A DNA stretch of 14,657 nt, from positions 1 to 14,657 of the forward strand of contig CAVKGV010000030.1 of assembly GCA_963656065.1 (NCBI GenBank), read 5' to 3'. This document shows positions 7,041 to 13,495 of the stretch, piece by piece; positions within the stretch are counted from its first letter, which is position 1; every line of letters starts with the position of its first letter. Origin of the DNA: Hallerella sp963656065. GTDB taxonomy: Bacteria; Fibrobacterota; Fibrobacteria; Fibrobacterales; Fibrobacteraceae. The position numbers and the translations under genes are program-made. The notes beneath the pieces are model-generated. The model was not told the DNA's origin, searched no databases, and was given only the letters and a program-made list of their open reading frames with translations.

Positions 7041-8990
7041 CTAACGCGGAACCTTGATTTTCAAAATTTCGCCGGCTTTCACCTTCGTCGATTTCTTGCT
7101 GTTCCATTCGACGATTTCCTCGATCGATACGCCGTATTGCCGGGAAATGTCCCAAAGCGATTCCCCGGAAACGACCGTATGCGAAATAAAGTTTTCCCCG
7201 ACGGATTTTTTCGGGGCCGCGGAATCCTTGGCAGGCGGATTTTGGGAAGCCTTCGACACCGCGGGCTTTGAATTCCCCGAAGCGGAAGAATCCGAAGATT
7301 TACCCGGCGACGCGACATAGAGGATGTCTCCGGCCTTGATGTTCCCGGAATCGTCTAGCCCGTTCCACTTCTTGAGACTAGAAACGGAAACGCCGAACTT
7401 GCGCCCGATGGCGCTCAGGTTGTCCCCCGCGCGAACCTTGTACTTTCGCCCGGATCGTCCTGTTTTTTCGGACGGCGAGGCGTTGCCCGGAACCGTTTTT
7501 TTCGACTTGGACGAATAGGCGCTTGACGGCAGCGGAATCAGGAGCGTCTGTCCCTGCCGAATCCGCGTATTCTTCAAATGGTTCGCCAACTGGATATCCT
7601 TCACCGAAACGCCGTACATCCGGGATATCTTCCCCAGGTTTTCCCCGGTCCGCACTTTGTGATACTGCCATCTTGAAAAGGACTTTTTGTCCATCTTTCC
7701 GTATGCGACAAGGAAGGAATCCCGGGAACCTTCGGGAATGCGCAGCACGTAACCGCTTTCCTTCGGCGGCGTGCACCAACGACTGAGTTCGAGGTTCAAA
7801 TCCTGGATAGTCTTGGTATCGACACCCGCCGCCTGTGCGACCTGGTCGAGAGGCATGAATTCCACGACCGTCACCGTATCGAACGGCATCAGCTCCCGCT
7901 TTTCCACGGTCATCCCGTAATGCTCCGGATAATGCCCGATAGTCATCGCGGCGAGGATCCGCGGCACATAGTGCATCGTCTCCTTGGGAAGCTCTAAGTC
8001 CCAGTAGGTAACAGTCTGCGTCGAATCCCAGAGCGAATCCGCCTTCACGTCCCGAATCCGCCGACGCACGCAGCCTTCCCCGCAGTTGTAGGCAGCCATT
8101 GCCATAAGCCAGTCGCCGAATTCGTCTTTCAGCCGCTGCAGGTAGCGGAGCGCCGCAGTCGTCGAACGCTCCGGATTCCGCCGCATGTCCATCCAGAAAT
8201 CCTGGTAAAGCCCGAAGCGTTTTCCCGTCGCCGGGACAAACTGCCAGATCCCCGCCGCTTTCGCCCGGCTGTAGGCCTTGATCTTGTAACCCGATTCCAC
8301 CAGCGCAAGATAGATCAGGTCGCGCGGCATCCCCATCGAATCGATTTTCGCATAGATCATCTCATCGAAGGCGGTTTTCCGCGAAAGCGAAGCCTCGGTA
8401 AAATCATGCGCCCGAGTCGTCATATAAAGGATTTCCTGCATCACGCGGTCGTTGAATTCCACGGGAAGTGAAAATTCGGCCCGGTTGAGCGTATCGAGGA
8501 AGCTCTCGATTTCCACGCGTTCCGCACTGTCGAGCGGCGGTTCGTCCAAATTGTCGAGCCCGGCATCCTCGAACTCGTAGCGTACATACGTTGAAGCGTC
8601 CTCCCCCATTTCGAGAATTCCCGGATAGACTTCGTCCAGCGCAGCGATGATTTTTTTCGGCATGTCCCGCCGGTAGAGGGAATCCTCCGGCCTAGCGAAC
8701 GGCGAATAGAGAGAGTCGTAATTTTCCTCGACCAGCTTCTTCAGCGCAAGATCCAAATGATGCCGTGCGACAAGCCAGTCCTCATCCTCCATCGCCTGCA
8801 GGGCGAACTGGTACTGCTGCCACGATTCCCGCGTCTCCGCTTCCGGCGAAACCCAGTCGCTCATCGCCCGCGAAACAAAGGATTCCTCCGCTTCCGGAGT
8901 ATAGGGCGCACTTCCCGCACACGATACGCAAAAAGACATGGCTGCGCTTGCAGCCAAAAGTAAAATCCCCCTTTTGAGGGAAAGAATCAC
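7041..8990 (-). CDS. mltD: MltD-like membrane-bound lytic transglycosylase, SLT plus three LysM
   Basis: 649 residues. The GTG start at 8990 overlaps the stop of the upstream 79-residue gene (GTGA), which implies translational coupling. An N-terminal hydrophobic segment with Cys24 (FCVSC) suggests a lipoprotein, although the lipobox is not canonical. A ~190-residue helical region precedes the SLT domain (about 205-345), where LALVESGY places catalytic Glu232 and AKAAGIWQFVPATGK and AYNCGEG are the other hallmarks. Three LysM domains follow at about 443-488, 516-561 and 603-647 (YHKVRTGENLGKISRMYG, YKVRAGDNLSAIGRKFG, HTVVSGESLWDISRQYG), joined by Ser/Lys/Pro-rich linkers. The enzyme cleaves MurNAc-GlcNAc bonds with 1,6-anhydro ring formation, and LysM binds glycan. 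It is longer than E. coli MltD (about 450 residues, two LysM). Third of six genes in the leftward run. Confidence 0.92.
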   Translation of the reverse strand: MILSLKRGILLLAASAAMSFCVSCAGSAPYTPEAEESFVSRAMSDWVSPEAETRESWQQYQFALQAMEDEDWLVARHHLDLALKKLVEENYDSLYSPFARPEDSLYRRDMPKKIIAALDEVYPGILEMGEDASTYVRYEFEDAGLDNLDEPPLDSAERVEIESFLDTLNRAEFSLPVEFNDRVMQEILYMTTRAHDFTEASLSRKTAFDEMIYAKIDSMGMPRDLIYLALVESGYKIKAYSRAKAAGIWQFVPATGKRFGLYQDFWMDMRRNPERSTTAALRYLQRLKDEFGDWLMAMAAYNCGEGCVRRRIRDVKADSLWDSTQTVTYWDLELPKETMHYVPRILAAMTIGHYPEHYGMTVEKRELMPFDTVTVVEFMPLDQVAQAAGVDTKTIQDLNLELSRWCTPPKESGYVLRIPEGSRDSFLVAYGKMDKKSFSRWQYHKVRTGENLGKISRMYGVSVKDIQLANHLKNTRIRQGQTLLIPLPSSAYSSKSKKTVPGNASPSEKTGRSGRKYKVRAGDNLSAIGRKFGVSVSSLKKWNGLDDSGNIKAGDILYVASPGKSSDSSASGNSKPAVSKASQNPPAKDSAAPKKSVGENFISHTVVSGESLWDISRQYGVSIEEIVEWNSKKSTKVKAGEILKIKVPR

Positions 8991-9226
8991 GAATCGTAGT
9001 CCAGGTCTTCCGCGTAGTCGTTCCAGATCTGGTTCTGGTGACCGTTGAACGTAGGCTTATCGAAATTCACCTCGTCGTCCAAGTTCTCGTCCTCTTCCTC
9101 TTCCTCCTCTTCTTCCTCCTCTTCGCTAGACAGGGGAACGGAAGGTTCGATGCCTTCGCTCTTGGGACGGCGTCCGCAATACAGCGTTTCGGATACTTCC
9201 AAGTCCAGATTCTTCTTCACGTTCAT
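8987..9226 (-). CDS. Small acidic protein with an 11-Glu run
   Basis: 79 residues, start supported by GCGAGG at 9233-9238, six bases from the ATG. The N-terminal part is mixed (MNVKKNLDLEVSETLYCGRR, one Cys), the middle is SSE followed by ten more Glu, then DENLDDEVNFDKP, and the tail is rich in Asp, Asn and Tyr (NDYAEDLDYDS). No signal peptide or membrane helix, so probably cytoplasmic and disordered. It begins 14 bases after the 53-residue gene and its TGA overlaps the GTG of mltD. I do not recognise a family. It may be a charged partner of an envelope complex or an RNA/protein-binding tail; both are guesses. Confidence 0.8.
   Translation of the reverse strand: MNVKKNLDLEVSETLYCGRRPKSEGIEPSVPLSSEEEEEEEEEEEDENLDDEVNFDKPTFNGHQNQIWNDYAEDLDYDS
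9091..9124. repeat. 34-bp homopurine/homopyrimidine tract (GAA/GAG microsatellite)
   Basis: All pyrimidine on the + strand, made of CTC and TTC triplets, and encoding the Glu run of the 79-residue protein on the - strand. Mixed GAA and GAG codons reduce slippage but do not abolish it. Triplet changes would stay in frame and only change Glu number. Confidence 0.85.
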
Positions 9227-9240
9227 CTTGTACCTCGCTT

Positions 9241-9402
9241 TTATTTACCCAAAGCGCTGTTCACGCCGAACCAGATGATTCCCGCAGCCGCGAGCGCAAG
9301 GATCATCGTCGCATAGATAAGGATTCGATTTACCCGGTAGGCCTTCTGGTTCTTGCGACTCCAGAAAGGGCGTTCCGGGCGTTTAGCGTTTTCAGCACTC
9401 AT
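9241..9402 (-). CDS. 53-residue single-helix membrane protein, first gene of the envelope run
   Basis: Open frame from ATG (9402) to TAA (9241-9243): MSAENAKRPERPFWSRKN, then QKAYRVNR, then a hydrophobic helix (about 26-47, LIYATMILALAAAGIIWFG) and the tail VNSALGK. Positive charges before the helix favour an N-in, C-out topology. It is real rather than chance because a -10/-35 pair lies just ahead, a well-placed Shine-Dalgarno for the next gene follows after 14 bases, and the helix with basic flank is protein-like. No known family is recognised. The ATG is only six bases from the -10, so the message may be leaderless. Position at the head of the run suggests a small envelope or membrane-complex subunit. 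Confidence 0.72.
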   Translation of the reverse strand: MSAENAKRPERPFWSRKNQKAYRVNRILIYATMILALAAAGIIWFGVNSALGK

Positions 9403-9408
9403 AACGCA

Positions 9409-9436
9409 AATATACACATCAAGAGGGAAAAAACAA
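9409..9436 (-). promoter_or_regulatory. Predicted sigma-70-type promoter of the envelope gene run
   Basis: On the - strand TTGTTT (9436-9431), 16-base spacer, TATATT (9414-9409). The predicted start of transcription (about 9402-9403) coincides with the ATG of the 53-residue gene, implying a leaderless transcript. The -10 resembles those ahead of the Wza-like and glutamine synthetase genes (TATATT in all three). Confidence 0.45.
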
Positions 9437-9477
9437 GTAGCGACAAAAATTTTTTTTGCCGGGAAAAAACGGTTATG

Positions 9478-10623
9478 CTACCAATTTGTAATGTCTTCCT
9501 TCGCCGTGTGCGTCGTGTGCACAGCCTGCGTCCCGTAGTAGATGAGTTGCGCCGTCGGAAGGAGCATCTTCGCGACGCGGTTCCAGCGGGCAAGGCCTGT
9601 CGCATCGACATACACGATGTCGCCGGGCAAAAGGGAGAACTTGTCGCCGAAGACAAGAGCCATCGGATTTCGCGCGTTCAGGTGGTAGATGTCGATAGCG
9701 TCCGCAGACTCCGCCCGGATGACGTAGATGTTCTCCGCCTTTGCCGATTCCGCAAGAAGCCCGCCGCCCGTTGCGAGAGCTTCCGAAAGGGAAAGCTTCC
9801 CGTCCTTGAATTCCAGTGCCTGCTGGTTGCGGACCTCTCCCATCAGATAGACCTTGGATTCCGAAGCCGCCGGCACGCGGATCGCGTCGCCGTCTTTCAG
9901 GAGCACGTCTCCCGGACCGAGCCCCGCCGCATAGGGCGCGAGCAGGTTCAGTTCATAAGCCTTGCCGTCGCGCGAAAGTTCCACGCGGGAAAGGTTCGCC
10001 TGGGGAGTCGCCCCGCCGCACCGGTTAACGGCTTCGAGAAGCGTCACCGGGACATCGTTCAGCATGACCACGCCCGGCTTCGACACGGAACCCTGGACAT
10101 AGACCTTGTGCCTCTGGCTCTGCAACAGACGGACATCTATCTGCGGATTGTTCAGCACTTTCGAAAGGCTCTGCACGATTTCCGCGCGCAGCTCGGCAAC
10201 CGTCTTTCCACTCACGTTTATCTCACCGACATACGGGTAGAACATGATGCCCGATTCGCTCACCAGCTGTCCCGTCGCATTGTCGCTCCGATACGAACCG
10301 AGCGGGCTTGTCAGTTCGGGATGTTCCCAGATCACCACCTGGACAATGTCGAAAGGTCCGAGGCGATAGGATTCGGGCTTGTAGGATAGAAGCTCTTCCG
10401 GCAATGTCGCGACGGAAGACGTTCCGGAATTTCCGGACATCGTAGCCAAGGTCCTCGCGTTGATGCTCTGCAAGTGGACCTTCGCCCCCTGGAAATCGGC
10501 CAAGGTATCGATAGCGCCTTCTTCATCGGCGGATTCGTTCAGCGTCATTCCCGGAGCGAGGAAGCAGCCGGAAAGAGTTGCCGCATAGACAGCCAGAATC
10601 AAGCTCAGCAAGGAAAATTTCAT
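9478..10623 (-). CDS. wza: Wza-like outer-membrane polysaccharide export lipoprotein
   Basis: 381 residues. The start at 10623 is chosen over upstream in-frame codons because GAGG (10633-10636) lies nine bases ahead and the product begins with a lipoprotein signal, lipobox LSGC with Cys20, followed by FLAPG much as in Wza. Residues ~84-168 form the polysaccharide export domain (YRLGPFDIVQVVIWEHPELT, GEINVSGKTVAELR, NPQIDV). Two SLBB-like domains follow at ~172-250 (YVQGSVSKPGVVML, CGGA) and ~257-340 (VYLMGEVRNQQALEF, ATGGG, LLPGDIVYVD). The C-terminus has the expected amphipathic helix (ARWNRVAKMLLPTAQLIYYG, 345-364), which in Wza builds the outer-membrane alpha-barrel. Such octamers let capsule or exopolysaccharide cross the outer membrane. 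No Wzc-like kinase, polymerase or glycosyltransferase is adjacent within this window, so the exported polymer is unknown. Confidence 0.9.
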   Translation of the reverse strand: MKFSLLSLILAVYAATLSGCFLAPGMTLNESADEEGAIDTLADFQGAKVHLQSINARTLATMSGNSGTSSVATLPEELLSYKPESYRLGPFDIVQVVIWEHPELTSPLGSYRSDNATGQLVSESGIMFYPYVGEINVSGKTVAELRAEIVQSLSKVLNNPQIDVRLLQSQRHKVYVQGSVSKPGVVMLNDVPVTLLEAVNRCGGATPQANLSRVELSRDGKAYELNLLAPYAAGLGPGDVLLKDGDAIRVPAASESKVYLMGEVRNQQALEFKDGKLSLSEALATGGGLLAESAKAENIYVIRAESADAIDIYHLNARNPMALVFGDKFSLLPGDIVYVDATGLARWNRVAKMLLPTAQLIYYGTQAVHTTHTAKEDITNW

Positions 10624-10654
10624 CGTGAAAGACCTCAACAAAACGTATGCGTAA

Positions 10655-10660
10655 AATATA
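10655..10660 (-). promoter_or_regulatory. wza: Candidate -10 element of the Wza-like gene
   Basis: TATATT on the - strand in the 106-base divergent gap, about 31 bases before the ATG; it would give a leader of ~25 bases that includes the Shine-Dalgarno. The -35 region (ATGGAA at 10683-10678) is poor, so the call rests on the -10 and its likeness to the other TATATT boxes here. Confidence 0.35.
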
Positions 10661-10729
10661 GGAAATTCAGAAAACGTTTCCATTCCCCGCGAAGAAATTT
10701 TAACAGACAAAATTCTATATATGGGAAGT

Positions 10730-11056
10730 ATGCCAATCCTGCCCGTTTTCGCAAGTCTCGTCGCAGCTTCGCTCGCCCTGCTTTTTTCCCTGAACATCGC
10801 CAAGGCTTCGCCCGAAAGGCGGAAACTCTATCTCGTACCGGGCATCGTCCAGCTCTTCGCCATATCGATAGCCCTTGCCCGCGGCGGCATCCTCTCCGGA
10901 TTCTTGCCCGCGGAAATCATCACCATCTTCAGCTACTTTTTCAGCCTTTACCTCACCTACTCGGCAGCCGTTTCCCTGGCGACTTCCGACAAAAAGATTT
11001 CGGCGCTCTGGAGCCTTTCCGCCATTTCGTTCTGGGTCCTCGCGATCTGGGGGTGA
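10730..11056 (+). CDS. Small multi-helix membrane protein of unknown function
   Basis: 108 residues from the second ATG (10730); the first in-frame ATG (10721) would give 111. The second is preferred because TATATA at 10716-10721 looks like the -10 box and overlaps the first ATG. Four hydrophobic segments cover most of the protein (PILPVFASLVAASLALLF, LVPGIVQLFAISIAL, a long stretch around IITIFSYFFSLYLTYSAAV, and ALWSLSAISFWVLAIW), with a short basic loop KASPERRKLY after the first. No active-site motif or family is recognised. It is divergent from the Wza-like gene; whether it helps polysaccharide export cannot be told from sequence. Downstream is a repeat and the bidirectional terminator. 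Confidence 0.8.
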   Translation: MPILPVFASLVAASLALLFSLNIAKASPERRKLYLVPGIVQLFAISIALARGGILSGFLPAEIITIFSYFFSLYLTYSAAVSLATSDKKISALWSLSAISFWVLAIWG

Positions 11057-11126
11057 GAGATTAAATGCGGCCGTCTATGTTTTAGGGAATGAGGGAGTAG
11101 TCCGCGGAGCGAACCGTTTCCGCACA

Positions 11127-11164
11127 CCGTCATTCTGGAGAGGTCGAAAACCTCGATAGAATCC
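11127..11164 (-). repeat. Palindromic dispersed repeat, copy B (inverted relative to copy A)
   Basis: The reverse complement matches 1636-1673 at 37 of 38 positions (a T for C in the inner stem). The flank 11165-11210 consists of short ACTCTCC/CACTCTCAGC-like units resembling the flank of copy A. The copy again sits just after a gene end (71 bases past the stop at 11056). The rest of 11057-11226 shows no gene, tRNA or further structure. Confidence 0.8.
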
Positions 11165-11226
11165 CGTCCGACGTCACTCCACTCTCCACATTCCACTCTC
11201 AGCACTCAACCCTCATACCGAAAAAG

Positions 11227-11257
11227 CGAAAAGCCTCCGCGTTGCGGAGGCTTTTCG
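11227..11257 (-). terminator. glnN: Rho-independent terminator of the glutamine synthetase gene, probably bidirectional
   Basis: A perfect 14-bp stem, CGAAAAGCCTCCGC (11227-11240) with GCGGAGGCTTTTCG (11244-11257), and a 3-base loop. On the - strand it begins 15 bases after the stop codon and is followed by TTTT and then CTTTTTCGG. On the + strand the stem is also followed by TTTT, so it could end transcripts from the membrane-protein gene at 10730-11056. Confidence 0.92.
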
Positions 11258-11272
11258 TAATTCCGACCGAAA

Positions 11273-13339
11273 TCAGCCGACGAAGAACATTTCGCCGTAG
11301 CCGGGAACCGGCCACTGGGAATCGGGAACGATCCGTTCGAGCGCATCGACGAACTTTCGCACGTCGGTCATCGCTTCGAGTTCCGCCTTCGTTTCGCCCG
11401 ATTCAACAGCCTTTTCGAGCTTCTCGATTTCCTGGGCGAGGCCTTCGACATTTTCCGCGGCGGACTTTGCGAGGCGCGAAACGCCCGTGTGGACAAAGTC
11501 GGTCAGGGAAGAGCAGGAATCGGCGAGTTCCGCGGCGTAGGAAATTCCTTCCGGAAGGTACATCGTCTTCGCCATCGTGAGCGCACAGTTCGCTTCGAGC
11601 GCGATAATCGTCTCGTACTTTTCCTTCTCGACCACGTAGCGGCTTTCGAGTTCCACTTCGGAGAGAACTCCGTAATCCTTGTAGAGCTTCACCACCTTCG
11701 GATCGCGATACGCTTCGATAGCTTCGAGCGTCGTCTTGAGGTTCGGGAGACCGCGGCGTTCCGCTTCGGCCTTCCAGTCGTCGCTGTAACCGTTGCCGTC
11801 AAAGAGCACGCGCTTGTGTTCCTTGATTTCCTTCTGGAGAACGCTCTGCACCGCGGAGTTGAAATCCGTTCCCTTGGAAGTGAGAGCTTCGATCTGTCCG
11901 ATCACATCATCAAGCGCCCAGGCGACGATCGTGTTCAGCGCGGTATTCGGGGTGGAGCAGCTCTGTTCGCTACCCACGGCGCGGAATTCGAACTTGTTAC
12001 CGGTGAAGGCAAACGGGCTCGTGCGGTTTCTGTCCGTCGCATCCTTCGGGAGCGGAGGCAGCATGGACACACCGATTTCGATTTCGCTGCCCTTCTTCGA
12101 AGAGGAAGGCTTGCCCTTTTCGAGCTGGTTGATGATATCGGTGAGCTGTTCGCCGAGGAAGATGGAAATGATAGCCGGAGGCGCTTCGTTCGCACCGAGA
12201 CGGTGGTCGTTGCCGGCGCTCGCCACGCTCGCACGGAGCAGCGGAGCATAGGTATCGACGCCCTTGATGATGGAAACGAGCACGGTGAGGAACTTCGCGT
12301 TCTCGTGCGGCGTCTTTCCCGGAGAGAGCCAGTTCTTGCCGTCCGGACCGGTGATGGACCAGTTGTTGTGCTTGCCCGAACCGTTCACGCCGTCGAAAGG
12401 CTTTTCGTGGAGAAGGCAGACGAGACCGTAACGTTCGGCAACAGTCTGGAGGACTTCCATCGTGAGCATGTTGTGGTCGGAAGAAAGGTTCTGGTCCTCG
12501 AACACCGGAGCGAGCTCGAACTGCGCCGGGCTGACTTCGTTGTGACGGGTCTTCGCCGGAACGCCCAGCTTCCAGAGTTCCTTATCGACTTCCGCCATAA
12601 AGGAAAGCACGCGGCTCTTGATCTTTCCGAAGTAGTGGTCTTCGAGCTGCTGGTGACGCGCCGGGCGGACACCGAAAAGCGTGCGGCCGGTCTGCATCAG
12701 GTCGGGACGTTCCCGGTAAAGTTCCGCATCGACGAGGAAATATTCCTGTTCCGGTCCGAGAGTCGCGAACGGACGCTTGTCGCCTTCCACGCCGAAAAGT
12801 TTCGCGACGCGATAAATCTGCTTGGCGAGAGCCGCCTGCGAACGGAGCAGCGGAGTCTTCTTGTCGAGGGCTTCCCCGTGGTAGCCGTAGAACATCGTCG
12901 GGATGCAGAGGACCGCGACGCCGTCATTGTTCCGCTTGATGAACGCCGGGCTCGAAGGATCCCACGCCGTGTAGCCGCGGGCCTCGAAAGTCGCGCGGAG
13001 ACCGCCCGATGGGAAGCTCGAAGCGTCCGGTTCGCCCTGGATCAGTTCCTTGCCGCTGAACGAGGCGACGATGCCGCCCTTGAAATCCGGATTGTAGAAA
13101 GCGTCGTGCTTTTCGGCAGTGGTGCCGGTCAGAGGCTGGAACCAGTGCGTAAAGTGCGTTGCGCCGTGTTCAATCGCCCAGGTCTTCATTCCCGAGGCCA
13201 CCTCGTCCGCAATCGACGAATCAAGCGCAGAACCCGTCTCCATTGTCGCGAGAAGGCTCTCATAAGTCTTGTGCGAAAGATACTTGCTCATGGTCTTCGC
13301 ATTGAACACCAGACTTCCGAATTCTTCTTGAATACTCAC
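11273..13339 (-). CDS. glnN: Glutamine synthetase type III (GlnN)
   Basis: 688 residues. The GTG start at 13339 is chosen because a full AAGGAG (13346-13351) lies six bases ahead and the N-terminus MSIQEEFGSLVFN then matches GSIII proteins; longer in-frame extension upstream crosses the promoter. The enzyme makes glutamine from glutamate, ammonia and ATP in the cytosol; GSIII forms dodecamers built from larger subunits than GSI. Visible motifs: GSIII N-terminal domain to ~residue 190; ATP/glutamate site segments LGPEQEYFLVD (194-204), TRHNEVSPAQFELAP (264-278) and PFDGVNGSGKHNNWS (314-328); GNDHRLGANEAPPAI (376-390); FAFTGNKFEFRAVGSEQS (443-460); then a C-terminal region special to GSIII. Length fits the family (about 700). 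It is monocistronic, with a sigma-54 promoter and a strong terminator, so it is probably induced by nitrogen limitation. Confidence 0.97.
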   Translation of the reverse strand: MSIQEEFGSLVFNAKTMSKYLSHKTYESLLATMETGSALDSSIADEVASGMKTWAIEHGATHFTHWFQPLTGTTAEKHDAFYNPDFKGGIVASFSGKELIQGEPDASSFPSGGLRATFEARGYTAWDPSSPAFIKRNNDGVAVLCIPTMFYGYHGEALDKKTPLLRSQAALAKQIYRVAKLFGVEGDKRPFATLGPEQEYFLVDAELYRERPDLMQTGRTLFGVRPARHQQLEDHYFGKIKSRVLSFMAEVDKELWKLGVPAKTRHNEVSPAQFELAPVFEDQNLSSDHNMLTMEVLQTVAERYGLVCLLHEKPFDGVNGSGKHNNWSITGPDGKNWLSPGKTPHENAKFLTVLVSIIKGVDTYAPLLRASVASAGNDHRLGANEAPPAIISIFLGEQLTDIINQLEKGKPSSSKKGSEIEIGVSMLPPLPKDATDRNRTSPFAFTGNKFEFRAVGSEQSCSTPNTALNTIVAWALDDVIGQIEALTSKGTDFNSAVQSVLQKEIKEHKRVLFDGNGYSDDWKAEAERRGLPNLKTTLEAIEAYRDPKVVKLYKDYGVLSEVELESRYVVEKEKYETIIALEANCALTMAKTMYLPEGISYAAELADSCSSLTDFVHTGVSRLAKSAAENVEGLAQEIEKLEKAVESGETKAELEAMTDVRKFVDALERIVPDSQWPVPGYGEMFFVG

Positions 13340-13345
13340 GGTAAA

Positions 13346-13351
13346 CTCCTT
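13346..13351 (-). promoter_or_regulatory. glnN: Shine-Dalgarno fixing the GTG start of glnN
   Basis: AAGGAG on the - strand with six bases to GTG (13339). It is the best ribosome site in the window and decides the non-ATG start. Confidence 0.85.
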
Positions 13352-13373
13352 ATGGTTTTGTACCCGGACCTTT

Positions 13374-13390
13374 TGCAAAAACCGTGCCAA
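13374..13390 (-). promoter_or_regulatory. glnN: Sigma-54 (RpoN) -24/-12 promoter of glnN
   Basis: On the - strand TTGGCACGGTTTTTGCA. GG and GC are separated by exactly ten bases and every conserved position of the consensus TTGGCACG-N4-TTGCA is met. Transcription would start near 13364, giving a 25-base leader that contains AAGGAG. An NtrC-type activator is required by this sigma factor; no such gene is in the window. Confidence 0.85.
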
Positions 13391-13395
13391 GAAGC

Positions 13396-13422
13396 ATTTT
13401 GGCGAAATTCGGCGATTTTGGC
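13396..13422 (-). repeat. Direct repeat next to the sigma-54 promoter
   Basis: ATTTTGGC occurs at 13396-13403 and 13415-13422 (+ strand reading), 19 bases start to start, close to two helical turns, with a further GGCGA unit in each. The repeat lies five bases upstream of the -24 box. This is closer than usual for an enhancer, so it may be a repressor, IHF-like or second activator site, or chance. Confidence 0.4.
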
Positions 13423-13445
13423 AGGCATCCGGGATCAAAAACCAC

Positions 13446-13495
13446 TTTTTTGTCTCTTTTTGTCAGAAAATATAGCATTTATGTCGTTTTGTCAC
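13446..13495 (-). promoter_or_regulatory. Possible second, sigma-70-type promoter and GACAAAA repeats upstream of glnN
   Basis: On the - strand GTGACA (13495-13490), 15-base spacer, TATATT (13474-13469). GACAAAA-like units begin at 13493, 13485, 13464 and 13454; the last two are ten bases apart, one helical turn. It could supply basal glnN transcription or activator binding about 60-100 bases upstream of the sigma-54 box. The -35 and spacer are imperfect and the site overlaps the aminopeptidase stop codon. Confidence 0.35.

Noticed and set aside
5227..7044. A 605-codon open frame on the + strand opposite the DUF748 gene
   Set aside because: Very Arg-rich, low-complexity translation with no motif, fully inside a supported gene on the other strand.
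9421..9477. Possible terminator after the Wza-like gene (CAAAAAAAATTTTTG palindrome)
   Set aside because: The stem is almost all A-T with no GC-rich arm; not convincing as an intrinsic terminator.
10624..10803. N-terminal extension of the Wza-like gene by 60 codons
   Set aside because: It would overlap the divergent membrane-protein gene and displace the lipobox; GAGG precedes the ATG at 10623.
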